Under the pieces are notes generated by a model. It saw only the letters and a list, made by a program, of their open reading frames with translations, did not search any database and was not told the DNA's origin. 64,000 nt of DNA from Elusimicrobiales bacterium (lineage in GTDB: Bacteria; Elusimicrobiota; Elusimicrobia; Elusimicrobiales; UBA9959): positions 1 to 64,000 of the forward strand of contig JAQTOU010000009.1 in NCBI GenBank assembly GCA_028713125.1. The letters are read 5' to 3'. Position numbers and translations under genes: made by a program. Shown here in pieces: positions 33,158 through 41,481 of the stretch. The first letter of the stretch is position 1, and each line of letters starts with the position of its first letter.

Positions 33158-35106
33158 TGTTTCCCCTTTTTAAACGCTTTAAGCGCCTTTGCCGCCGCTC
33201 TCAGCATCGGTTCCGGGGAGATGTCCGCTCCGACGGCGCGGCGCATCCATTCTTTGGGCGTTATCGCGCCCTGCACGCACATCCGCTCCATCTCGGCGGC
33301 CAGGCTGTGCTTCTTGAAATATTCCTCTATCTGGAAAGCGATGATATGGCCGAGCGGGTAATCCGGCAGGTAAAGCGCGTAGTTTATCATGTGGGAATAG
33401 ATGCCCAGCAGCGTGCAGCCCCTGGTCCCGAAAAGCGGCGCAAAATGCCGGTCCCAGACGCTTTTGGAGATCTCCACCACGGCCTGGCGCAGGTCGGCGG
33501 GCTCGGCGTCCTTGTTCTTGTAAAGCCAGCGCCAGACGTTCATGTCCACCAGGGCGACCCCGGCGATCTCCCGCGTGGCCCAGAAAGTGTCAAGGCTCTT
33601 CGCGTGCTCCGCGGCCTCGTCCGGAGCGGAGCGGCCGAGTATTTCCATGTCGCGGTCCTGGAACACGAAAGCGAAGCCCTCCGTAAAGGCGGTGTTAGGA
33701 ACCCCGGCGAGCAGGGTGTGGTCGATCTTGTAAAGCGAGAAAACCTGCTCGGCGCAGTGGCCCAGCTCGTGCATCGCTATATTGAAGCCATGGTAGTCCA
33801 GGCCGGTTTCAGGTATCCTGGTGCGGAGGCGCGCTTTTTCAGTGCGCATGGCCGGGCCCCAGGCGTGGCCCGCTCCCCTGGCCGGGTCCACCTGAACCCG
33901 CTCGGCGACGAAGCGCGCCGTCTCTTTCCCGAAGCCGAGCTTCTCGAGTATCTCCGGTATCCCTTTCTGGAAGGACGCGGCGTCCGGATATTTGGCCGAG
34001 ACCGCGCTGTCAAGGTCGCCCCGGGCGACGCCGGAGCGCGGTTTGAAGCCGTCGTACCAGATATCGAAAGGCTCGAGGGGCCTGCCCAGCCTGGAAGCTA
34101 TGAGCTCGGCGGCCTCGGCTCCTTCCACGGACTCAAGCAGGTCCGTGAACATCTTCTCCACTTCCGCTTCCGGTATTTCCCGCTCCAGTTTGAACTTGCG
34201 GTCCATGTGGGTGGGCTCGGAGGGATAATATTTGTCCTCTTTGAGATGCGCGCGGAAGATCTGGATGAATTTGTCGTAGCGCGTGTCCGGCTCTCTCTCC
34301 GCCTTCGCGCCGTCGAGGGTGTTTTCCACGGGGTCCCAGCGGTGCTTTTCGGAATTGATGAATTTGCGGGGGATCTCCTGGGCGATTATTCTTTCCATCA
34401 CCGCCTGGATGGCCCGCTGCCCGGGCAGGCCGTTCGCGTCGGAATAGAGCCCTTTGAGGAAATCGCGCAGGCCCCAGTGGGAGATAAGCTTCGGACCGCC
34501 GGGAAAGATCTCCTCTCCCGAAGGGCCGGTAAGCCGGCCCAGGAAGATATTATAGGAGCTGATATAGTTTCCGGCCTCGGCGTAGGCGGACTCGCAGCCC
34601 TGTTTTACCTCGGCCGGCACGCGGTGCGAAAAGCGCTGCGCCAGGCGGGTCCCGGCCCATTCCCGGCGGCTCCAGCCGGGGCCTTCCGCCAGGCAGTCTT
34701 CCAGCGTTCTCGCCGGGAAGTTAAGCAGGGCCATGAAAGCCAGCTTTACCTGGAACATGTCCTCGGCGAAGTGGGCCGAGGGCGAGTAGGCCGCGAACAG
34801 TTTTTCGGCCTGGCCAAGGGGGCCGGTATCTTCGTCCACTTCGCGCCGCAGCTTTAGCATAAGCGCGGAAGCGTGCCCGCTCGTCTGCTCGAGCTTGTTT
34901 TCAAATACCCCGAGCAGGTTCTCCAGTTCAGGGCCGCTGAAAAAGTGATTGCAGCAGAAGCGCTGGAAGACGGCCGCCCCGCCGTCCTTCCTGGTATTCC
35001 AGAGGCCTGCCGCCTGGCGCACGCCCACGGCTATCCGGGCGGCTTCGGACGGGTGCTTCTTGATCAGCTTCTCGCAGGTCCGGTCTATAAATTCTTCTTT
35101 GAGCAT
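33154..35106 (-). CDS. Gluzincin-type zinc metallopeptidase (M3/M2-like)
   Basis: A 650-residue, mostly helical protein without signal peptide. The zinc motif HELGH is at residues 446-450, with E476 in FTEGFAF as likely third ligand 26 residues later, the arrangement of M2/M3-type gluzincins (HExxH...E). These are oligopeptidases or carboxypeptidases in the cytoplasm. ATG 35106 is chosen because the upstream part (to 35235) lies inside the preceding gene; it starts one base after that gene's stop codon. It overlaps the 4-TM gene downstream by ATGA. Subfamily cannot be fixed by eye, and the N-terminal half shows little recognisable similarity. Confidence 0.85.
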   Translation of the reverse strand: MLKEEFIDRTCEKLIKKHPSEAARIAVGVRQAAGLWNTRKDGGAAVFQRFCCNHFFSGPELENLLGVFENKLEQTSGHASALMLKLRREVDEDTGPLGQAEKLFAAYSPSAHFAEDMFQVKLAFMALLNFPARTLEDCLAEGPGWSRREWAGTRLAQRFSHRVPAEVKQGCESAYAEAGNYISSYNIFLGRLTGPSGEEIFPGGPKLISHWGLRDFLKGLYSDANGLPGQRAIQAVMERIIAQEIPRKFINSEKHRWDPVENTLDGAKAEREPDTRYDKFIQIFRAHLKEDKYYPSEPTHMDRKFKLEREIPEAEVEKMFTDLLESVEGAEAAELIASRLGRPLEPFDIWYDGFKPRSGVARGDLDSAVSAKYPDAASFQKGIPEILEKLGFGKETARFVAERVQVDPARGAGHAWGPAMRTEKARLRTRIPETGLDYHGFNIAMHELGHCAEQVFSLYKIDHTLLAGVPNTAFTEGFAFVFQDRDMEILGRSAPDEAAEHAKSLDTFWATREIAGVALVDMNVWRWLYKNKDAEPADLRQAVVEISKSVWDRHFAPLFGTRGCTLLGIYSHMINYALYLPDYPLGHIIAFQIEEYFKKHSLAAEMERMCVQGAITPKEWMRRAVGADISPEPMLRAAAKALKAFKKGKQ

Positions 35107-35107
35107 A

Positions 35108-35752
35108 TCAGTACCTGAAAAATTCCGAGCCGCCGGTTTCCAGGTGGGAGCAGTCCAGGACCAGCAGACCGTAATTGTCGGAGCCCGGATCGGAGAAATA
35201 AAGCCAGCCACCCGTATCCTCCACCGCGCGGCCAAGGTCTTTATCGTATTTTTTTGAATCTATTACCGTCACCCTGGCGGTCCTTTCGTGCCCGGGCAGG
35301 TGGAGCTCCGGAACTTCCGTGATGATGTCCGGGACCAGGAGCCCGGGGTTCTTGGGATAGACGGCGCCTTTGTCCCCGTAATAGACCTGCAGCGCGGCGC
35401 GGAAAGCCTGCAGGGTCTTTTTCGCGGCGGCGGAGCGCTCCCTGTCGTCGAGCTCCTTTTCCCTGCGGGCGATGTCCTCCAGGATCTCTTTGCCCAGAGC
35501 GGTCCTGACTTTGGCGTTGAAAGGGGAGAGCTCCGGGGCGAGGGCGTCTATCCTGCCCTGGGGGATCTCGGCCCCCCGCTCAAGCAGCGCGGAGAGGTTC
35601 TTTATCGCAAGGAGTATCTCGGGGGCGTATTTGCTGACCGGGGGCTTCTGTACGGCGGCCGTTTCCGGGGCGGCTGTGCCGGGTTTCACTTCATACTGCG
35701 CGCTGGCCGTGGCTCCAAGAAAGAAAAAAACGGGAAAAAAAAGGTTCTTCAT
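35108..35752 (-). CDS. Secreted GspG/pseudopilin-like protein with a Sec signal instead of a prepilin leader
   Basis: A 214-residue protein with a Sec-type signal peptide (1-19, ending TASAQ). A helical region (about 45-110) leads into AFRAALQVYYGDKGAVYPKNPGLL, quoted here only as the core YYGDKGAVYP, which matches the helix-loop of GspG-type pseudopilins. The end, with GGWLYF, LLVLDCSH and a final aromatic residue, also resembles pseudopilin C-termini. But the prepilin peptidase site and long N-terminal pilin helix are missing. So it looks like a soluble periplasmic version of the pseudopilin head. It is one base upstream of the metallopeptidase gene and 18 bases after surE in the same operon. 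Confidence 0.75.
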   Translation of the reverse strand: MKNLFFPVFFFLGATASAQYEVKPGTAAPETAAVQKPPVSKYAPEILLAIKNLSALLERGAEIPQGRIDALAPELSPFNAKVRTALGKEILEDIARREKELDDRERSAAAKKTLQAFRAALQVYYGDKGAVYPKNPGLLVPDIITEVPELHLPGHERTARVTVIDSKKYDKDLGRAVEDTGGWLYFSDPGSDNYGLLVLDCSHLETGGSEFFRY

Positions 35753-35770
35753 ATTCCCCTGCCTTATAGG

Positions 35771-36529
35771 TTAAAGCTTTACCGCCCAGTTTTCCAGTTC
35801 CGTTATGAACTTGTAGTTGGTCAGGTCGAACTGTATCGGCGTCACCGAGACGTAGCCGGCCCTGAGCGCGTTAAGATCGCTGGCCAGGTCCGCGTCCTTG
35901 GGCTTGAAGTCGCCCGTCATCCAGTAATAGGTATTGCCGTGCGGGTCGGTGCGCTTGTCGAACCAGTCGTTGAAGGAGGTCCTGCTCTGGTTGGTTATCC
36001 TTACGCCTTTCAGTTTCGCGGCCGGGACGTTCGGGAGGTTCACGTTAAGCAGCGTTCCCGGAGGCAGTTTGCGTTTTTTCGTCATGCCGGCCAGCTTCAC
36101 GGAGAAGGCCGCGGCGGCGCTGAAATCCGGCTTCCTGAAAGTGTCCAGCGAGATGGCCAGCGAGGGAATGCCGAGCAGCGCGCCTTCGGTGGCCCCGGAG
36201 ACGGTGCCCGAGTAGAGCACATTGTAGCCAAGGTTCCCGCCGAGATTTATCCCGGAGACCACGAGGTCCGGGGCTTTCTTCATTATTGATTTGATCCCGA
36301 GCTTCACGCAGTCCGCCGGGGTTCCGCTGGCCGCGTAGCCGAAGAACTTGCCGTTGCGGTTTGCGGGCACCACGCGCAGCGGGTCGGTGATGGTTATCGC
36401 GTGGCCCACCGCGCTGCGCTGGGTGTCCGGGGCCACCACGGTGACATTGCCGACCTTCCTGAGCGCGGTAGCCAGGGCGTAAATGCCCTCCGCGTAAATT
36501 CCGTCGTCGTTGGTTACAAGTATTTCCAT
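35771..36529 (-). CDS. surE: 5'/3'-nucleotidase SurE
   Basis: A 252-residue metal-dependent phosphatase that dephosphorylates nucleoside monophosphates and short polyphosphate. The N-terminal motif VTNDDGI gives metal ligands D8 and D9; APDTQRSAVGHAIT supplies the catalytic Ser region, and VSGINLGGNLG the Asn ligand. ATG 36529 is chosen because SurE proteins begin directly with the MxILVTNDDG strand; the frame is open to 36619. It is the first gene of the leftward operon ending with the alpha/beta hydrolase, and is divergent from the REC-Hpt gene across 245 bases. Confidence 0.95.
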   Translation of the reverse strand: MEILVTNDDGIYAEGIYALATALRKVGNVTVVAPDTQRSAVGHAITITDPLRVVPANRNGKFFGYAASGTPADCVKLGIKSIMKKAPDLVVSGINLGGNLGYNVLYSGTVSGATEGALLGIPSLAISLDTFRKPDFSAAAAFSVKLAGMTKKRKLPPGTLLNVNLPNVPAAKLKGVRITNQSRTSFNDWFDKRTDPHGNTYYWMTGDFKPKDADLASDLNALRAGYVSVTPIQFDLTNYKFITELENWAVKL

Positions 36530-36704
36530 AGGGATCTTTAACTGGGGCTCTGGTCCGGAAAATTGAGCGAAACTCCCATTCCGCTTATAATTAGGATATC
36601 TTGCATAAAATTCTATCATATATGCGCCAAAGGGTAAAAAAGCGTGATTTTAGGTAAGTTTCCTCCCTGTGCGCTATTTTCCGAAGGCCCGTCTTTTTAA
36701 GAGG

Positions 36705-36733
36705 TTGACGGGGCATGGGCCGTGTGATAAAAT
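36705..36733 (+). promoter_or_regulatory. Strong sigma-70-type promoter TTGACG-N17-TAAAAT
   Basis: -35 TTGACG (36705-36710) and -10 TAAAAT (36728-36733), spacing 17. Transcription would begin near 36740. This rules out the in-frame ATG at 36715 as the start of the REC-Hpt gene and supports ATG 36775. Confidence 0.75.
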
Positions 36734-36774
36734 TAGGGACATTCAAGCCGCAGACTTTTCAGAGAGAAATTCCT

Positions 36775-37536
36775 ATGCTGCCATCCCCGGAACCGAAAGA
36801 CGAGGCCAGGATCATAAATAAATATTTCAGGGTATTGCTGGCCGAACACAACGCCGCCGACCGGAAAGCCGCTCTTGAAAAGCTTGGGAAAATAGGTTAT
36901 GAGGCCGATGTTGCGGCGAACGGGCTGGAGGTTCTGGAGGCCCTGAAAAGCGGCCCTTATGACCTGGTGCTGATGGACTGCCAGATGCCGGAGATGGACG
37001 GCTTCCAGGCCACCGCCGAGATCCGCAAGCTGGAGGAGAACCAGCGCCGCACCCCGATAATAGCCATGACGGCTAACGCTATGGAGGGAGACCGGGAGCG
37101 GTGCGCGGCCGCGGGGATGGACGATTATATCTCCAAGCCGGTGCGCACCGAAAAACTGGCGGAGGCGATGGGCAAATGGGACGCTTCGCTCGCGCCCTGC
37201 ACCATAGCTTACCTGCGGGAGATGGCGGGGCCGGAAAATCCGGAGTTCCTGGCCGAGCTGGCGGAAACCTATCTCGCCGATATCCCTTCGCGGATGGAAG
37301 CGATAAGGGCGGCTATCCGGTCCGGAAAGGCGAAGGAACTGCAGGAGGCCGCCCACGCGCTTAAAGGAAGCAGCGGGAATATGGGCGTTCAGCGCGTAGA
37401 GAAACTCTGCCGCCTGCTGGAGGGCGTCGGCAAGGCAGGCGCCGTGGAAGGAGCGGGCGAGCTGATGGCCGACCTGGAGAAAGAGATCCCCGCCGCCGCG
37501 GCGGCCATGGAAGCTCTGCGCCGCGGCAAGCCCTGA
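36775..37536 (+). CDS. Receiver-Hpt phosphorelay protein
   Basis: A 253-residue protein with a receiver domain (about 17-135) and a C-terminal Hpt domain (about 150-245). The phosphoacceptor is D68 in LVLMDCQMPEMDG, with T99 and K121 conserved. The Hpt His is H194 in AAHALKGSSGNMG. The acidic pocket, usually ED or DD, reads E24-H25, so one Mg-binding acid is replaced. The domain pair is the tail of a hybrid histidine kinase without the kinase; it could pass phosphate between other proteins. The start follows from the promoter at 36705-36733. A second stand-alone receiver lies 36 bases downstream and may be its partner. Confidence 0.9.
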   Translation: MLPSPEPKDEARIINKYFRVLLAEHNAADRKAALEKLGKIGYEADVAANGLEVLEALKSGPYDLVLMDCQMPEMDGFQATAEIRKLEENQRRTPIIAMTANAMEGDRERCAAAGMDDYISKPVRTEKLAEAMGKWDASLAPCTIAYLREMAGPENPEFLAELAETYLADIPSRMEAIRAAIRSGKAKELQEAAHALKGSSGNMGVQRVEKLCRLLEGVGKAGAVEGAGELMADLEKEIPAAAAAMEALRRGKP

Positions 37537-37558
37537 CGGGGCCGCGCGGAAAATTTGA

Positions 37559-37564
37559 TATCAT
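37559..37564 (+). promoter_or_regulatory. -10 box TATCAT seven bases before the receiver gene
   Basis: TATCAT ends seven bases before ATG 37572, with no Shine-Dalgarno sequence between. It repeats the start-proximal -10 geometry seen at 7266, 12816 and 26706 and suggests a leaderless transcript of the second signalling gene. Confidence 0.4.
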
Positions 37565-37571
37565 TTACAAC

Positions 37572-37949
37572 ATGACAGGCGCCGCCAAGAAAGTTCTTAT
37601 AATAGATGACGATAAGATCATCCATTCCATCCTGAGGCTCGCTTTCACCAAGGCCGGCTACCAGGTTTTTCCGGCGCTGGACGCTATGCAGGGGATGATG
37701 ATGGCGAAGCAGATTAAGCCCGACCTGATCGTCCTCGACATCATGATGCCCGCCGGCGGCGGCTTCGTCGTTTATGACCGGCTCCAGATGATGTCAGGGT
37801 CCTTCCAGGTCCCCTTCCTTATCTTCTCTTCCGTGAACCGCGACGAGATCCTGAAAAGAATACCTGAGGGCCCGCAGGTCATAGTCCTCGCAAAGACGGC
37901 CTCAATGGAAAGCGTCATAGAGTCCGCCGGGCGGCTCCTCGGCGCCTGA
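37572..37949 (+). CDS. Stand-alone response-regulator receiver domain
   Basis: A 125-residue single receiver domain. The acidic pocket is D12-D13-D14, the phosphoacceptor D56 in LIVLDIMMP, followed by FSSV in the Thr/Ser switch position and a Lys in LAKTAS. A Met-rich helix (QGMMMAKQ) is unusual but harmless. No output domain is present. It lies 36 bases after the REC-Hpt gene, which may donate or accept its phosphate. Its own -10 box just before the start suggests separate, perhaps leaderless, transcription. The next 90 bases to the AsmA gene hold no feature I can support. Confidence 0.9.
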   Translation: MTGAAKKVLIIDDDKIIHSILRLAFTKAGYQVFPALDAMQGMMMAKQIKPDLIVLDIMMPAGGGFVVYDRLQMMSGSFQVPFLIFSSVNRDEILKRIPEGPQVIVLAKTASMESVIESAGRLLGA

Positions 37950-38039
37950 CAGTCCCCTCCGCTTAACGCAGGCTTTGCTTATTCTAAACCGCTAAGGCCG
38001 CTTTTCCCGGCTCCGCCAATAATTTAAAATAAAAAACTA

Positions 38040-39863
38040 TTATTTCTCCGGCTGGGGGATAGAGCCGGAATAGAAAGGCTTGCACTCCATCCCCGGGACC
38101 AGCTTTTCTATCGTGCCCAGCACGGAAAGAACCGGGCCGGCCAGTGATTCCAGCATGCTGAGTTTGCCCATCTTCGGATGGGCAAGCGTTCCGTTTATTT
38201 TCTGGCTGTAGGCGGCGCAGCCGCGCTTGTCCAGGATGGCGGCGGTCATACCGTCGAAGCGGAGCCCGGCGAAATCCAGCCGGCCTTCCATGGCCAGCCG
38301 GTAATGCAGGGTGGCCATGGCCACGTCTTCGGTCACGGCGCTCCCGTTCTCCAGTTTCCAGACCGAGGCCAGCCGGCTTATCTTCCCGTCCTTCCCGCGC
38401 GAGAAGCCGAGGTCCACGAAGTTGTAGCTTTTCGTCACGGCCGGCCCCAGCGGGCCTGCCAGCAGGAAAGCTCCGGCGTCAAGCAGGTTGAAATTCTGGC
38501 TGCGTTCCAGTTTTGAAATGACGGCGTCCAGGTCCATATTATGGAGCACCAGGTCTTTTCCCGTCAGGGCGACCCTGCCTTTCATCGAGCCGAACAGTTC
38601 CCCGGCGCCGCTGCCGCGCGCGGTGATGTCCGCCGACCAGTCGGCCAGGCCTTCCATAGGCTCGGGCCCGTTCCTGCTTTTCGCGAAAGACCCGAGGAGG
38701 ACCTCCAGCCTGGTTCCCGTCAGGGTATAGTTCGCCGCGTAAACCGGGACCGCGGAAGAGAGGTCCGCCTTCAGGTCGCCGCTCCCGCGCCCGCCGAGGA
38801 AGTCGGCCTGAAGCGCGCCGGCGGAGAATATCCCCTTTTCGGCCGAGGCTTTCATGTCGACGCCGGTAAAGTCCAGCCCGCCGGCTTTTACTTCACCGAA
38901 TTTCAGGCTTCCTCGAAGGGAGAGGTTCCTGTACGGCTTCCCGGCGGGGTCGAACGAGTAAGAGATCTCCCCTTCGGCCAGCCCTGCGCCGGACGCCTGC
39001 GTTTTCACTCCGGCTTTTATGGAGGCGAACTTAAGGTCCCCTTTGTAAAATAGTATCCTGCCGGTTTTAACCCCGGGACGGAAAGTATAAGAAAGGTTTT
39101 TCGCGGCCGCCTCGATGCCGTCCGCCTCGAAATCGCCGCCGAGGGCGAAGGTTCGGCACTTTATCTCCCCCTTGAGGAACAGCGTCCTGGACTCGGAGCC
39201 GGCGGGGTCCAGATAGGAAAAATCGGAGATGGCCGCCTTGAGGCCCGCCGCTTTCACCCCGCTCCCTACACTTAACGACTCGCACTTCAGGTCGCCGTTA
39301 AAGAATAATTTCCTGCCCTGAGCTTCTCCCGGCGGGGTTCCGTAATAGAGATCTTTTGCCGTCAGCTCTATCCCGGAGGCCTTGACGTCGCGCCCTGGCT
39401 CTAGCCCGGCGTAAGCGACGGAGCCGCGGCTGATCCGCAGTTCCTTGACGGTAAAAGGCCTGCCGGCCGGCTGAACGCCGGGCTTTCCCGTCCCGGGCCG
39501 CGGCGCATGCACCAGCTGCAGCGACAAACCGTCGAGCTCGGCCCTGGCTATCCGTACTTCGCGCCTCAGGAGGGGCCTGAGTTCCAGCCAGATCCTGGCC
39601 TTCTCAATTTTTATTATTTTAATGAAACGGGGCTCGGCCGCTTTGACGGTGATATCCCCAAGGGTAAGCTGCGCCCGCGGGAAGAGGCCCAAGCGGATCT
39701 TCCCTCCGACCGTCACCTCCATATGCAAAGCGGCGGAAACTTCCGCCTCTACCCGGCGCTTAAGCGCGGCTTCCCCGGGGACAAGAGACAGGCGGGCCCA
39801 GGCCAAAGCAAGCAGGACGAGGACGGCCGCGCCCGATAATATTATCTTCCTATGGGGTGTCAT
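38040..39863 (-). CDS. AsmA-family inner-membrane protein
   Basis: A 607-residue protein with one N-terminal membrane anchor (about 8-26) and a long beta-rich periplasmic part. The AsmA pattern is seen at the N-terminus (a basic-hydrophobic anchor, then LGLFPRAQLTLGDI) and at the C-terminus (a domain from about 400 to 590). The middle contains internal repeats of about 50 residues with the motif LFLKGEIKC or LFYKGDLKF (about 165-320), likely beta rungs. AsmA-like proteins are thought to help lipid transfer or outer-membrane biogenesis. It lies leftward of, and 42 bases downstream of, the anti-sigma gene and may belong to the same transcript. Confidence 0.85.
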   Translation of the reverse strand: MTPHRKIILSGAAVLVLLALAWARLSLVPGEAALKRRVEAEVSAALHMEVTVGGKIRLGLFPRAQLTLGDITVKAAEPRFIKIIKIEKARIWLELRPLLRREVRIARAELDGLSLQLVHAPRPGTGKPGVQPAGRPFTVKELRISRGSVAYAGLEPGRDVKASGIELTAKDLYYGTPPGEAQGRKLFFNGDLKCESLSVGSGVKAAGLKAAISDFSYLDPAGSESRTLFLKGEIKCRTFALGGDFEADGIEAAAKNLSYTFRPGVKTGRILFYKGDLKFASIKAGVKTQASGAGLAEGEISYSFDPAGKPYRNLSLRGSLKFGEVKAGGLDFTGVDMKASAEKGIFSAGALQADFLGGRGSGDLKADLSSAVPVYAANYTLTGTRLEVLLGSFAKSRNGPEPMEGLADWSADITARGSGAGELFGSMKGRVALTGKDLVLHNMDLDAVISKLERSQNFNLLDAGAFLLAGPLGPAVTKSYNFVDLGFSRGKDGKISRLASVWKLENGSAVTEDVAMATLHYRLAMEGRLDFAGLRFDGMTAAILDKRGCAAYSQKINGTLAHPKMGKLSMLESLAGPVLSVLGTIEKLVPGMECKPFYSGSIPQPEK

Positions 39864-39905
39864 TATGGTTAGAAACCGCTTCCCGCCCCGGCCGGGCGTA
39901 CATCT

Positions 39906-40871
39906 TCAGCGCGGCAGTGTTTCGGCTTTGCGCGTCCGGGTGTCCAGGCTGTAGCGGCTGCCTCTCTCGTCGGAGATCTCAAGGAACCCGCCTTTCAGGG
40001 CAAGCGAAGAGATATGAACCTGCTGAACGTCGGCTTCCAGGTTCGGGTCTTCGGGGACTTCGTAAACGCGCGTTTCCCAAAGGAGTTCGCTCGTTCGCGC
40101 GTCGAAAGCTTTAATGGAACCGCCGTTGCGGAGCCGGCCGGTTTCCCTCCAGTGCGAGGCCGAAAAACGGACCCCGTCCGCGACGATATCGGGGATGGTC
40201 TTGGGGGCGGCGCGTTTTGCCATATTCCCTTCGGCGAAGAAAGCGGCGAGGGCCGGGTCGCCGGTAAGGGGGACAGAGGAGGCCGAAGCCTTTACCGCTT
40301 CTTTTGAACGGAGGCTGCCTGCGAATTTAGCCTGGCCATAAGCTCCGCGGGCCGCCGCCGGAGCCGCATAGCGCTGCCCGCTCCCGCCGCCCCCGCCCGA
40401 GGCTAAGGACCCGGCTGAAAAGGAAGAGGCCTCTTTTGCGTCTGCCCCATCGTCAGCGGAAGGCGACTGGAAAGCTTCTTCTTTATAGGCGGCCGGAAGA
40501 CTCTCAATTGAGGCCGGAGAGGCGGCCTGGAAAACTTCTGGCGAAGCCTGCTGTTTCCTTTCCCCGGTTTTAGGCAGGGCGAGAATTATAAGCAGACCCG
40601 CCGCTGCGGCCGCGAAGGCGGCGGCCGGCTTGAGCCAGGAAGAAAAGAAAGGCGCCGAGGGCTTTTCGGCGAATACAGCCTCTTTTAAGGAAAGAGGGGC
40701 CGGCTCCATCGCGTGTTTCCTGAAAACGGCCGAAACCCGCTTCAGCTCCGCAAGTTCGCGGCGGCAGCCGGGGCAGGCAGCCAGGTGGCTTTCGAGCGAA
40801 AGTTTTTCTTCCCGGGGCAGTTCGCCGTCCAGGAAGGAGGATAAGTTTTCCCTGCAGGTATTATGTTCCAT
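39906..40871 (-). CDS. Transmembrane anti-sigma factor with ZAS zinc finger
   Basis: A 321-residue anti-sigma protein. The cytoplasmic N-terminus carries the zinc anti-sigma motif H29-x3-C33-x2-C36 with a further Cys at 6; a transmembrane segment lies near 83-100. The periplasmic part has an Ala/Ser-rich region, a Gly run (about 159-164), the motif RGAYGQAKFA (175-184), and a beta-rich C-terminal domain (about 215-321). The zinc motif binds and inhibits the ECF sigma encoded just upstream, which overlaps it by 11 bases. The RG-YGQAK motif recurs in the divergently encoded VIT-vWA protein, suggesting a common partner or protease. Confidence 0.9.
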   Translation of the reverse strand: MEHNTCRENLSSFLDGELPREEKLSLESHLAACPGCRRELAELKRVSAVFRKHAMEPAPLSLKEAVFAEKPSAPFFSSWLKPAAAFAAAAAGLLIILALPKTGERKQQASPEVFQAASPASIESLPAAYKEEAFQSPSADDGADAKEASSFSAGSLASGGGGGSGQRYAAPAAARGAYGQAKFAGSLRSKEAVKASASSVPLTGDPALAAFFAEGNMAKRAAPKTIPDIVADGVRFSASHWRETGRLRNGGSIKAFDARTSELLWETRVYEVPEDPNLEADVQQVHISSLALKGGFLEISDERGSRYSLDTRTRKAETLPR

Positions 40872-41403
40872 TGTCTTTCAGCAGCGAGCCCATTTTCTGC
40901 CTCAGGGCTTCGCGCGACCTCGAGATCCGGGATTTAACTGTTCCCAGCGGTATCTCCGTTATCCCCGCTATCTCCTCGTAGGAGCGGCCGTCTATTTCCC
41001 GCAGGACCAGTATCGCCCGGTCTTCGGGGTCCAGGGCGGCGAGGGCTTTTTCCAGCGCTTCTTTCTCGTCCCTTTCTTCTATCGCGGCGTCCGCCGGCGG
41101 CTCCGGGGAGGCTATCTGCAAAGCGTTCTGGTCATTCTCGTCTTCTTTCTCCCGGTCAAGCGAGAAGGTTTTCCAGAATGACCTTCTCTTTTCGCTCCTG
41201 ACCCGGTTCTTCCAGACATTCATGGTTATCCGGTACAGCCAGGTTCCCGCTATCGAACCGTCCCTCAGGCCGCCCAGCCCGCGTATAGCCCTTATGAACG
41301 CGTCCTGGGAAATATCCTGGGCGTCGGCGGCATTGCCGCTCAGGCGCAGGGCCAGGTTATAGACCATGGCCGCATGCTTGTCAAAAAGTTCTTTCGCGTC
41401 CAA
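40861..41403 (-). CDS. ECF (RpoE-like) RNA polymerase sigma factor
   Basis: A 180-residue sigma factor with region 2 (about 3-70; DAQDISQDAFIRAIRG binds the -10 and core) and region 4 (about 118-172; SYEEIAGITEIPLGTVKSRI, the -35 reader), joined by an acidic linker. TTG 41403 is chosen as start because GGAGGGG lies just upstream and the ECF promoter at 41424-41451 would start RNA near 41417; the ATG at 41472 lies upstream of that promoter. The gene overlaps the anti-sigma gene by 11 bases. It likely activates its own operon and the VIT-vWA gene, whose promoters share -35 GGAACTT and -10 GTCTAA. Confidence 0.93.
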   Translation of the reverse strand: MDAKELFDKHAAMVYNLALRLSGNAADAQDISQDAFIRAIRGLGGLRDGSIAGTWLYRITMNVWKNRVRSEKRRSFWKTFSLDREKEDENDQNALQIASPEPPADAAIEERDEKEALEKALAALDPEDRAILVLREIDGRSYEEIAGITEIPLGTVKSRISRSREALRQKMGSLLKDNGT

Positions 41404-41423
41404 AACCCCTCCGGGCCCGCTTA

Positions 41424-41451
41424 TTAGACACCGTTCCGCGCAATAAGTTCC
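41424..41451 (-). promoter_or_regulatory. ECF-type promoter of the sigma/anti-sigma operon
   Basis: Leftward GGAACTT (41451-41445)-N15-GTCTAA (41429-41424). The -35 matches the GGAAC core of ECF promoters. The flanks TTAT before -35 and CGGT before -10 are the same as in the divergent promoter at 41482-41509, indicating that one sigma factor reads both. Confidence 0.8.
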
Positions 41452-41481
41452 ATAAAAGTTTACCAATTGCAAAAGAGTTAT

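Noticed and set aside
33307-34857. A 516-codon rightward open frame
   Set aside because: Antisense to the zinc peptidase, whose HELGH motif and operon overlaps are convincing. The product shows no domain.
36715-36774. Upstream ATG 36715 as start of the REC-Hpt gene
   Set aside because: It lies between the -35 and -10 boxes of a strong promoter, so it would not be transcribed.
41404-41472. ATG 41472 as start of the sigma factor
   Set aside because: It lies upstream of the ECF promoter at 41424-41451. TTG 41403 with GGAGGGG fits better.
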